This document shows, piece by piece, positions 1 through 6,675 of a stretch of DNA of 6,787 nt. Both the position numbers and the translations under genes were made by a program. This DNA comes from Bacteroidales bacterium (GTDB taxonomy: Bacteria > Bacteroidota > Bacteroidia > Bacteroidales > WCHB1-69), in the NCBI GenBank assembly GCA_028684405.1, contig JAQUGA010000135.1, positions 1-6,787 of the forward strand, read 5' to 3'. Positions within the stretch are counted from its first letter, which is position 1. Every line of letters begins with the position of its first letter. Below the pieces are notes generated by a model. The model ran no database searches, was not told where the DNA came from, and worked only from the letters and a program-made list of their open reading frames with translations.

Positions 1-13
1 TTGTATTTTCGCA

Positions 14-123
14 AAATAAATATTGTACACCCGAAATTTATGAAAAGGCACACAATATATCCCATTATAGCATATATTGTACACCTTTCGGTAATGGAAG
101 GTGCACATATAAACGAGTTAGCT
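14..123 (+). repeat. probable degenerate attC site of an upstream cassette (or attI)
   Basis: Two nested inverted repeats precede the core GTTAGCT (117-123) that opens cassette 1. The outer arms are ATATTGTACACC (20-31) and GGTGCACATAT (100-110). The inner arms are ACAATATAT (52-60) and ATATATTGT (72-80), a perfect 9-bp pair with an 11-nt loop. The sequence before the core, CACATATAAACGA, resembles the left arm of the third attC in this window (CACATACACTCAACC), which favours an attC. The R'' side is poor: it reads AAATAAA (14-20) where AAC is expected. A TAA at 17-19 in a short open frame from position 2 could be the stop of an upstream cassette gene, as in the other cassettes. The alternative is attI or a regulatory palindrome region; no integrase gene is visible to decide. 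Confidence 0.45.
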
Positions 124-2080
124 GCAAGCTTAAGACAGACACTACAATCTAGAAAACAATGAATATGTTCAAACGGAAGACCTTAAAAGAAGTGAAAGCA
201 GAAATGGAAGAAGCTAAAGGAAAAAGTAAAGTAGAGATTAATGAAAGACCAAGGATTTGTTGTATTGATATCGATGAGGAGGTAGTGAACTATCTACGTG
301 AATCAGGCTTTAATTTATATTCTGGGACTCTTGGAAAAAAAGTAAAAGTTCCTAACAAAGGACGACATGATAATCACCAACTACTTTTAAATTATGATTT
401 TCCTGCAAATATTCATGAGTATGACATTTTTTTAATTGATTTGAAGAATGGTAAAACTATTGATTATAAACCAGAAGACCATTTCAGAGAAAATCATACA
501 GGGAAAAGTGCAATTTCTCTATTATCAAGTTACCCTGAGACTATTTTTGACCCGAGACCATTAAGCAGTGTAATTCTAGAAAGACAATTAAGCCAAATAG
601 GCACTCGCCCCCATATGATAGTTACTTTTACAACGGAATCATATGAAATAGAATATGAAACAATATTAATATCCGAGGGGTCTGCTAGAAGAAATGGTTC
701 TGAAAAGCATCACATTTATTCTTATGCTGGATACGTTCCGTTATCCGAACCAAAATATGGAAAGGAGATGTTTGTTGAGGATGTGCGCCAAGATTTAAAG
801 ATTATGTTGGAGAAGAGCTTGAAAGACTCAACTTACAGTCAGACGTTCCATCATCCAACAACTTGGTCAAACGAGTCAAGAATTTCAGACCCGAAATATA
901 AACCACTTGTTAAAAATTCAAGCAATGACATTGTATCATTTATTGAAAAACGGGAAGAATTGTTCTTATTTTATTTTCCTCAGATTAGTGACAAGAAAGA
1001 ATTTCTATATGATTTTTTAACAAAACTGGCACCTGATTTAATACCTGAGTTATTTCCATTTTCAACAACATTTAGTTGGAAGCAAAATCAAGATTATTGG
1101 CTTCCAAATCACAATGAACTACTAAATGATAAAGAATTAATAGATAAAGAATATAAAGCGAAAATTAGCTCAAAAGAAAAAGAGATTGAATCTAACTTGA
1201 AAAAATACTCTTTCCTACATGATATTTTATCCGAATCAGGAGATGAATTAGTAAAAGCATTAGAAAAATATCTAAAATGGTTGGGATTTGAAAATGTTAT
1301 TAATGTGGATGAGCAAAATACTGAAAATACTGTTTTAGAAGAAGATATCCAGATTGAACTAGAGAATGGGTTATTGATTATAGAATGTAAGGGTATAGGA
1401 GGGACATCGACAGATTCAGATTGTAGTCAAATATCTAAAATCAAACACAGAAGATGCAAAGAAAGAAATAGCTTTGATGTTTATGCTTTATACATTGTAA
1501 ATCACCAAAGGTATCTTCCTCCGCTAAATCGTAAAAATCCACCATTTACGGAAAATCAAATACAAGATGCAGTTAATGACGAAAGAGGGCTTCTTACAAC
1601 TTGGCAACTTTTTAATCTCTATGAGGAAATTGAAAACGGACTGATTGACAAAAATAGAGCTCGTCAAGAATTATTACAATATGGTTATGTGGAAGTAAAA
1701 CCCGATGTTCAAGAAATAATAGATGAGCCAAAGGAATTCTTTAAGGACGGTCAAGTTTGCATCGTTAATATAAAGAATATAGAACTTAAGCTTGGTGAAG
1801 AAATTTTAATTGAAAAGAATGGGAAATTCATATCTGCAACAATTGAAGGCATTCAACTTGACGGAAAACCTGTAAGTACGGTTTCTTCTGGTGAAGTTGG
1901 ATTACAATTAAATAAGTCAATTAAAAAGAAATCAATACTATGGAAAAAAGCCAGCAGCTAACATGCGGTATCAAACATTGGGGTTTAAGTGGTTATCCGA
2001 GCGTTCTGCCCCGCATCAAGCTCAGTGTAACTCGACAGGGAAGTAGCCCGCAATCCCCAACGATTTCATACCGCAAAACG
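118..2080 (+). mobile_element. integron-type gene cassette 1 (PD-(D/E)XK nuclease gene)
   Basis: The boundaries are inferred from G^TT cleavage in the cores GTTAGCT (117-123) and GTTAGCC (2080-2086). The cassette's two ends are inverted repeats: 117-131 pairs with 1948-1962 at 13 of 15 positions, including an unbroken GTTAGCTGC/GCAGCTAAC. The unit contains one gene and ends in its own attC. The leader before the start codon is 41 nt and holds no recognisable complete promoter. Confidence 0.8.
159..1961 (+). CDS. predicted PD-(D/E)XK nuclease with EF-Tu-domain-2-like C-terminal barrel
   Basis: This 600-aa protein is probably a cytosolic DNA-targeting nuclease; I see no signal peptide or membrane segment. 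Residues 30-100 look alpha/beta, with RICCIDID and YDIFLIDL strands and a helix starting EEVVNYLRESGF. Residues 100-350 are unrecognised. Residues 350-500 form a restriction-endonuclease-like core: a helix with E363, D396, then IIECKG carrying E409 and K411, then Q424. It is followed by ALYIVNHQRYLPP and NPPFTENQI, a pattern I associate with Mrr-like and NERD-like nuclease families. Residues 540-596 (LGEEILIEKNGKF, ATIEGIQLDGKPV, GEVGLQLNKSIKK) resemble the beta-barrel domain 2 of translation GTPases. The start is fixed by an in-frame TAG at 150-152; a second ATG lies at 165. There is no Shine-Dalgarno. The TAA stop is inside the attC core. A defence role is inferred from the nuclease core and neighbours; the target is unknown. 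Confidence 0.85.
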   Translation: MNMFKRKTLKEVKAEMEEAKGKSKVEINERPRICCIDIDEEVVNYLRESGFNLYSGTLGKKVKVPNKGRHDNHQLLLNYDFPANIHEYDIFLIDLKNGKTIDYKPEDHFRENHTGKSAISLLSSYPETIFDPRPLSSVILERQLSQIGTRPHMIVTFTTESYEIEYETILISEGSARRNGSEKHHIYSYAGYVPLSEPKYGKEMFVEDVRQDLKIMLEKSLKDSTYSQTFHHPTTWSNESRISDPKYKPLVKNSSNDIVSFIEKREELFLFYFPQISDKKEFLYDFLTKLAPDLIPELFPFSTTFSWKQNQDYWLPNHNELLNDKELIDKEYKAKISSKEKEIESNLKKYSFLHDILSESGDELVKALEKYLKWLGFENVINVDEQNTENTVLEEDIQIELENGLLIIECKGIGGTSTDSDCSQISKIKHRRCKERNSFDVYALYIVNHQRYLPPLNRKNPPFTENQIQDAVNDERGLLTTWQLFNLYEEIENGLIDKNRARQELLQYGYVEVKPDVQEIIDEPKEFFKDGQVCIVNIKNIELKLGEEILIEKNGKFISATIEGIQLDGKPVSTVSSGEVGLQLNKSIKKKSILWKKASS

Positions 2081-2086
2081 TTAGCC
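1956..2086 (+). repeat. attC site of cassette 1 (131 bp)
   Basis: R'' is AGCTAAC (1956-1962) and contains the stop codon of the nuclease gene. L'' (1963-1983) pairs with L' (2055-2075), with blocks TGCGGTAT/ATACCGCA and TTGGGG/CCCCAA. R' is GTTAGCC (2080-2086), with predicted cleavage after G2080. The spacer is visibly more GC-rich than the genes and contains CCGCATCAAG (2011-2020), shared with the second site. A 24-nt block (2034-2057) matches 4998-5021 of the third site at 22 positions. Confidence 0.85.
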
Positions 2087-3833
2087 ACAAGGCTGTCCCG
2101 TCCTAATGAAACTTCATAGATATGGAAAAAGAATATTTCCTGTTAGAGGATAAAATAAAAGAAATAAAATCTAAATTTTTAATCAAAAATGGTTGGTTGA
2201 AAATTTATGAAAATGATTCAAAAACTCTTGATGATACTTCTGGATTATATTGTTGCTTAGTTTCAAATGATAAGATTGATAAATACAATGTAGATTACAG
2301 ATGGCCACTTTCAATGGGTAGCGAAGGCAAGCCATCGGTTTATGGAGACAATACTTATAAAAGTTATGATGAGGAAGGATTAGAACCATTTTTATTCTAT
2401 AAAAGTTTTTCATTTCACGATAAATCAGAAAAATATATAGATGTTGCAGAAGAATTTGTGCTTTATTTTCGACTGTATGAAAATGGAAATGATAAGCAAA
2501 ATCGTACCTTTTATTACGTTAGTGACTATGGAGAATTAGACGAGGTTTTAATTATTGAACCTGATTTGATTAAAGTAAAAATCAAATATCTCAAAGAGTA
2601 TATCACAATGAGGGACATGAACTTGGTGGTATGCTACGATTTTATGAGGTTACTTAAAAATATACCATCTGAATGGCAAATAAAATTTAAGGACGATTTA
2701 ATCAAGGGAAACGATTACATCTATAGTCATCTAATAAGAGATGTAACAGGAAAAACACAAAGTTGGATTATGGGAAAAGTATTTATCCAGCCCAATGAAA
2801 TAAAGAAAACCCATTTTGATTTTGGAGAATCAAAAAACGAAAGTTTTATTATTGCTATTGACGATGAAGGAGAATTTGTATATGAAGATTGTGGAAAAAC
2901 AGATGGCAATCATTTTAAAGTTACTTACTTTAAGAAAGAGGTGTTAAATAAGTACTATAACGAACCTGACATTTATAAGGTTGATGGATTCAATGTTAAA
3001 TCGAAGTTCTTTTCTGTCAAAATTGACAATAATGTAGATGATTATATTCCTGTATTTCTTACAGATTTGAGAATGCTTCCTGAGAAAGAACAATTGCATT
3101 GGAAACAATATAATATTCCTCCCAAAGAAGGTATGAATATTAGCCGAACCTATTACAGAACAATGATTGAAGGTAATTGGGCAGAAGAACCTGAAACTGT
3201 CGATTTGTTTTTCAAATCAAAGTACAAGAGTTTCTGTAAGAAATGGGAAAAGAAATTTGGCTGGCAGTTATATAAACCATTATCCACTCAAGATGAATAT
3301 TTGTTTACCTCTTTGCATAAAATAACGACAAATAATGTAAAAGCTTTTTGTGAACAAACTCTGTCGATTGTAAAATTGACAATTGATAGGTTAAATGAAA
3401 AAGAGTTAGCGAAAGATTTAGAGTTGGATTCTAAAATTAAAGGAATTGGAAAATTTGAGAAGTTCTTAGAATCGAAAGGTTTAAAAATCCCTGATATGTT
3501 TGAGTTTTTAAGGAATCTACAAAATTTGAGGTCAGGTTTGATTGTTCATACATTCAGTGATTCAAATAAAGATTGCAAAAAAGCCATTGATTTTTTCGGC
3601 ATTGGAAATGAAAACTATATTAAAGTCATGGAGGATATTTTTGTAAAATCTATTTTTACAATTAATACCTTAGAGAAATATTTTAAACTTGATGAATAAA
3701 GCCCAGTGGCTAACAACGGGTCATAAAACATGCCGGTTTTAGTGGGTTTTCGAACGTTTCGTCCCGCATCAAGTTTTGTATCGTGGGATACAGACGCAGC
3801 TCCGCAATCCGGCACATTTCATACCCGCGACCG
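2081..3833 (+). mobile_element. integron-type gene cassette 2 (HEPN-like protein gene)
   Basis: The boundaries are the cores GTTAGCC (2080-2086) and GTTACAG (3833-3839). The cassette ends are inverted repeats: 2080-2094 pairs with 3700-3714 at 13 of 15 positions, with unbroken GTTAGCCAC/GTGGCTAAC. The mismatched pair sits at the same place (positions 10-11 of the arm) as in cassette 1. Each end also carries a tiny hairpin, AGCC-N4-GGCT. It contains one gene with a 41-nt leader. Confidence 0.8.
2122..3699 (+). CDS. unknown-function protein with HEPN-like C-terminal helical region
   Basis: I do not recognise a named family for this 525-aa protein. Residues 1-300 look mostly beta/alpha mixed and soluble, rich in aromatic and acidic residues, with no nucleotide-binding motif. 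Residues 300-400 contain well-formed blocks such as VFLTDLRMLPEKEQLHWKQY and KKWEKKFGWQLYKPLS that recall a conserved family of hypothetical proteins. Residues 395-525 are predicted mostly helical. The segment LRNLQNLRSGLIVH (463-476) gives R470-x5-H476, which fits the R-x4-6-H signature of HEPN ribonucleases, and the placement before a final helix pair fits too. By analogy with ApeA-like HEPN proteins it could be an RNA-cleaving abortive-infection effector, but this is inference from one motif. The start is bounded by an in-frame TGA at 2107-2109; no Shine-Dalgarno is seen. Unlike its neighbours, its TAA lies 9 nt before the attC core rather than in it. Confidence 0.85.
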   Translation: MEKEYFLLEDKIKEIKSKFLIKNGWLKIYENDSKTLDDTSGLYCCLVSNDKIDKYNVDYRWPLSMGSEGKPSVYGDNTYKSYDEEGLEPFLFYKSFSFHDKSEKYIDVAEEFVLYFRLYENGNDKQNRTFYYVSDYGELDEVLIIEPDLIKVKIKYLKEYITMRDMNLVVCYDFMRLLKNIPSEWQIKFKDDLIKGNDYIYSHLIRDVTGKTQSWIMGKVFIQPNEIKKTHFDFGESKNESFIIAIDDEGEFVYEDCGKTDGNHFKVTYFKKEVLNKYYNEPDIYKVDGFNVKSKFFSVKIDNNVDDYIPVFLTDLRMLPEKEQLHWKQYNIPPKEGMNISRTYYRTMIEGNWAEEPETVDLFFKSKYKSFCKKWEKKFGWQLYKPLSTQDEYLFTSLHKITTNNVKAFCEQTLSIVKLTIDRLNEKELAKDLELDSKIKGIGKFEKFLESKGLKIPDMFEFLRNLQNLRSGLIVHTFSDSNKDCKKAIDFFGIGNENYIKVMEDIFVKSIFTINTLEKYFKLDE

Positions 3834-3839
3834 TTACAG
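3708..3839 (+). repeat. attC site of cassette 2 (132 bp)
   Basis: R'' is GGCTAAC (3708-3714). L'' (3718-3736) pairs with L' (3809-3826) through GGGT/ACCC, ATAAAACATG/CACATTTCAT (imperfect) and GCCGG/CCGGC. R' is GTTACAG (3833-3839). R'' and the adjacent R' agree only over AAC/GTT, whereas R'' matches the cassette's own start at 2080. The spacer shares CCGCATCAAG (3764-3773) with the first site and a CCGCAATCC block with it as well. Confidence 0.85.
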
Positions 3840-5043
3840 GGCATTTAAAAAAAGACACTACATAACATGAATGATTCTTTTAAAAATTCGATTGACAAAT
3901 ACATTCGATTCTGTAAAAACGAAAACTGGATTGAAGAAGAAGCCTATAAATTTGAATATGCAAATTATGTAAATTGTAATGTTGATTGGGATACGAATTC
4001 CGATATAGAGATACTTAAAATTCTTCAACAATCTCAAAAACTTAAATATACTACAGGCGTAAGAGGAATTCAATTTATCCAAAAAAGTGGCAGAGTTGAA
4101 TTAAATGATTTTGTTTCCTTAAATGACATTAAATTATTTCGTGAATTTAGAATTAAAGATTTTGAGCAAATTGACTGGACAGAAAGAACTATGAGTTTTA
4201 CAGCTCTTTCAGCATGGTTAGCTTCTTTGTTCCCTGAAAAATTCTATCCTATTCCTATGAAAGGTTTTGACCAGACTATTAAATACTTATTTAACTATGA
4301 AAAAGAGAAATTCCCAAAAGTTGGACATGAATATTTATTAGAATGCCAATCGTTTATGCAAGAAACATGGAATAATCTGGCTCAATACCCATTTGAAGAT
4401 TTGTGTTTAACTGAATGGAACAAATTTTACAGCGACAACCCAGAATTTAATATTCCCATTAAAACAGAACTGTCATTATTAGATAAAGTTTGGTTGGTGC
4501 AAGACTTTCATTTGTTCGTTCACAGACAAATTCTTGATTTATACAAACCTAAGAATAAGACGATTCAAGTTGCAGTAGAGACAGAACCAACTGTAATAGA
4601 GGGCAATTCAGTTTTAGCTCAACATATGAGATATGAAAGGAATAACGCATTTATTCAAAGAATTAAGAAACAAGCGATAGCTGAAAATAAAATGTTGAAT
4701 TGTCAAATTTGCGGATTTTCGTTTTTTGAAAAATATGGAGAAATAGGAGAAGGATTTATTGAAGCACATCATAAAAATCCATTATCAGAAAGGAATGAAA
4801 AAACTAAGACTAAACGAGAAGATATTGCACTCGTTTGTAGTAACTGTCATAGAATGTTACATCGTGGTGACCCGACATTTGGAATTGAAGAAATAAAACA
4901 AAGAATAAATAAAAACGCCCTGTAACAAAGTGTATATGCCATAAGGGTTTCAGAGGGTATTCAGGCGGTGTAGCCCGCTCAAGCGTACCTAACAGCGGAC
5001 AAGGAAGTAGCCCGCACTCCCTTACGGCACATACACTCAACCG
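3834..5043 (+). mobile_element. integron-type gene cassette 3 (HNH endonuclease gene)
   Basis: The boundaries are the cores GTTACAG (3833-3839) and GTTGTGT (5043-5049). The cassette ends pair at 13 of 14 positions: 3833-3846 with 4913-4926, with an unbroken GTTACAGGGC/GCCCTGTAAC. The unit is 1,210 bp and contains one gene with a 33-nt leader. The start region GGCATTT and end region AAAAACGCC are shared with cassette 4, suggesting these two cassettes are related at their ends although their genes are not. Confidence 0.8.
3867..4925 (+). CDS. HNH endonuclease, McrA-like, probable restriction protein
   Basis: This 352-aa protein has a C-terminal HNH nuclease domain at about 270-335. Two zinc-binding CxxC pairs are visible, C279/C282 and C324/C327. 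The catalytic part starts at EAHHKNPLS (H301, H302) and ends in LVCSNCHRMLHR (N326, H328, H332). This arrangement is typical of McrA-type HNH enzymes that cleave modified DNA. The position usually taken by the middle Asn, just before the second Cys pair, holds D319 (EDIALVC), a common variant in this group. Residues 1-230 form a separate domain with FTALSAWLASLFPEKFYPIP (111-130), which recalls N-terminal regions of modification-dependent restriction proteins and may read the substrate. Its function is inferred. No methyltransferase lies nearby, which fits a modification-dependent or abortive enzyme rather than a classical type II system. An in-frame TAA at 3846-3848 bounds the start; no Shine-Dalgarno is seen. 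The TAA stop lies in the attC core. Confidence 0.92.
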   Translation: MNDSFKNSIDKYIRFCKNENWIEEEAYKFEYANYVNCNVDWDTNSDIEILKILQQSQKLKYTTGVRGIQFIQKSGRVELNDFVSLNDIKLFREFRIKDFEQIDWTERTMSFTALSAWLASLFPEKFYPIPMKGFDQTIKYLFNYEKEKFPKVGHEYLLECQSFMQETWNNLAQYPFEDLCLTEWNKFYSDNPEFNIPIKTELSLLDKVWLVQDFHLFVHRQILDLYKPKNKTIQVAVETEPTVIEGNSVLAQHMRYERNNAFIQRIKKQAIAENKMLNCQICGFSFFEKYGEIGEGFIEAHHKNPLSERNEKTKTKREDIALVCSNCHRMLHRGDPTFGIEEIKQRINKNAL

Positions 5044-5049
5044 TTGTGT
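4920..5049 (+). repeat. attC site of cassette 3 (130 bp)
   Basis: R'' is CTGTAAC (4920-4926) and contains the stop codon of the HNH gene. L'' (4929-4947) pairs with L' (5019-5037) almost perfectly, AGTGTATATGCCATAAGGG against CCCTTACGGCACATACACT, with two G/T-type differences. R' is GTTGTGT (5043-5049). The spacer includes the 24-nt block 4998-5021 that is nearly the same as 2034-2057 in the first site, so the sites are homologous. Confidence 0.87.
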
Positions 5050-5070
5050 GGCATTTGAACAAAAAACAGT

Positions 5071-6675
5071 ATGAAAATAACATTACCAACTAAAAAAGGA
5101 AACCCGAATACTAATCCTGAAATTGAATTTGAGCAAATGGTGGTAGTTGGTGCAAACGGGTCTGGAAAAACAAGATTTGGCTCAAATATCGAAGAAAAGT
5201 ATTCTCAACAAACACATAGAATTTCTGCTCAAAAATCTCTATCAATGCCAAGCTTTGTAACCACCAAGTCTAAGGAAATTGCAACGAGCGAATTCTTGTA
5301 TGGAGGATGGATGGATAGGAACCCTAATTATTACAAAACACAAGGGTGGAAAGATAGTCGTTGGGGAGGAAAATTAAATACCTATCTACTTAATGATTAC
5401 GAGAAGCTAATGGTTCTTCTTCACACAGAAGAGTTTGAGGAATCTCTTGCATATAAAGAACAAGGAGGCAGCAAACCAATTACAAAACTAGATGTAATAC
5501 AAAGAATATGGGAAACAGTATTGCCTCATAGAAAACTGAAGAAAAAAGCAGGTGTAATTGAAACTTATCCTACCGAAGACGAAACTGATGGCTACAATGG
5601 TTCTGAAATGAGCGATGGTGAAAGGGTAATCTTCTACCTAATAGGTGAAGTAGTATGTGTTCCAGAAAATTCAATAATTATAATCGATGAGCCGGAAATG
5701 CACATACATAAATCTTTAGTAAAAGCATTATTTGACTTAATTGAAAATGAAAGACCTGATTGCTCTTTTATCTATTTAACGCACGATATTGATTTTGCAT
5801 TTACTCGCCAAAACGCAGTTAAAATTTGGGCAAAAGGTTACAAAAAAAATGTTTGGGATTATGAAATATTAGACAATGAAACACCAATTCCTGAACAATT
5901 ATATTTAGAAGTTTTAGGAAGTAGAAAACCTGTTCTTTTCATTGAAGGAGATAATAGTAGTATTGATTACGAATTATATGAGCAAGTTTATTTTGACAGA
6001 ACCCTTAAACCGTTAGGGAGTTGCGATAAAGTAATACAAACTGTAAAGTCTTTCAATGAGCAAAATGATTTCCACCATATTGAATCCAATGGAATTATTG
6101 ATAGAGATAGACGCAACCAAGATGATGTAATTAGATTAAACTCAAAAAACATTTGGGTATTAGATGTTGCAGAAGCTGAAAATTTACTTTTACTCGAAGA
6201 AAACGTAAAGGCAGTAGCTACTCATATGGGGAAAAACCCAACTGAAGTTTTTGAAGAAGTAAAACAGAATCTTATTAATTTTTTCAGTTCTCAATTAGAA
6301 AGTCAAATATTAATTCATTTTCAAGAAGCACTAAGGCGTGAATTAAATAATGCCTCAAATTTTACAAATCAGAACATTACAGATGTTATTAGTGAGGTGG
6401 ATTCACTCGTTAATGATATTGACAAACAAAATATCTATGATTCTATAAAAACAGAATTTGAAGAAATCTTATCTAATGCCGATTATTCAGGTATTCTGAG
6501 AGTTTTTAACTTAAAAAACGCCTTGATACCAAATTCGAATGTGTGTGCTTTGACCGATATTAATAATAAAGAATCGTACAGAAGTATGATAATAACACTA
6601 TTGAAAAAAAACAATGAAATTAGTCAAAGAATGGCTGAATCAATTGACCAAAAAATAATTAAAAACGCCACATAA
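5071..6675 (+). CDS. AAA15/ABC-type ATPase fused to DUF4435 (TOPRIM) nuclease, PARIS-like
   Basis: In this 534-aa protein, residues 20-255 form an ABC-type ATPase. Walker A is GANGSGKT (27-34), a Q-loop-like ISAQKSL sits at 51-57 and the signature-like MSDGER at 180-185. Walker B is SIIIIDEPE (201-209), and the H-motif is YLTHD (235-239). Residues 286-380 look like a DUF4435/TOPRIM domain: LFIEGDN with E292, IDRDR with D344 and D346, and VAEAENLLL with E368/E370. The remainder is helical. In PARIS antiphage systems the ATPase AriA holds the TOPRIM nuclease AriB until a phage anti-restriction protein is sensed, after which AriB cleaves host tRNA; merged versions exist. This single chain fits a merged, compact PARIS-like protein, though an OLD-like ATPase-nuclease is the alternative. 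An in-frame TGA at 5056-5058 bounds the start; there is no Shine-Dalgarno. The TAA stop is within the attC core. Confidence 0.9.
   Translation: MKITLPTKKGNPNTNPEIEFEQMVVVGANGSGKTRFGSNIEEKYSQQTHRISAQKSLSMPSFVTTKSKEIATSEFLYGGWMDRNPNYYKTQGWKDSRWGGKLNTYLLNDYEKLMVLLHTEEFEESLAYKEQGGSKPITKLDVIQRIWETVLPHRKLKKKAGVIETYPTEDETDGYNGSEMSDGERVIFYLIGEVVCVPENSIIIIDEPEMHIHKSLVKALFDLIENERPDCSFIYLTHDIDFAFTRQNAVKIWAKGYKKNVWDYEILDNETPIPEQLYLEVLGSRKPVLFIEGDNSSIDYELYEQVYFDRTLKPLGSCDKVIQTVKSFNEQNDFHHIESNGIIDRDRRNQDDVIRLNSKNIWVLDVAEAENLLLLEENVKAVATHMGKNPTEVFEEVKQNLINFFSSQLESQILIHFQEALRRELNNASNFTNQNITDVISEVDSLVNDIDKQNIYDSIKTEFEEILSNADYSGILRVFNLKNALIPNSNVCALTDINNKESYRSMIITLLKKNNEISQRMAESIDQKIIKNAT

Noticed and set aside
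2..19. Possible last codons of an upstream cassette gene, ending TAA at 17-19
   Set aside because: Only six codons are visible; its position before the repeat arms is suggestive but insufficient to call a gene.
1956..2086. Rho-independent terminator in the intergenic hairpins
   Set aside because: The stems are long and interrupted, with wide spacers and no following T-run; cassette-core logic explains them better.
2106..2153. 15-codon ATG frame overlapping the start of the HEPN-like gene
   Set aside because: It is out of frame, without a ribosome-binding site or recognisable peptide; too short to support as a leader peptide.
2183..2909. Two minus-strand open frames (2183-2413, 2727-2909) inside the HEPN-like gene
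   Set aside because: They lie fully inside a convincing longer gene, and their compositions are those of antisense AT-rich sequence.
3615..3815. Minus-strand open frame of 66 codons over the end of the HEPN-like gene and second attC
   Set aside because: It is a shadow of the real gene and the recombination site, with no independent coding signs.
3858..4082. Minus-strand open frame of 74 codons, hydrophobic, opposite the HNH gene start
   Set aside because: The apparent membrane-like character (many Ile/Phe) is the antisense of Lys/Asn/Glu-rich codons; it has no start context and no homology I can recognise.
4810..5040. Minus-strand open frame of 76 codons across the third attC site
   Set aside because: It overlaps the HNH domain coding end and the whole attC hairpin; the translation is Cys/Pro/Leu-rich with no motif, as expected from a GC-richer repeat read backwards.
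1956..5049. CRISPR-like array from the similar intergenic repeats
   Set aside because: The repeats are 130 bp, imperfect, spaced by full genes, and paired by complementary arms; there are no short regular spacers.
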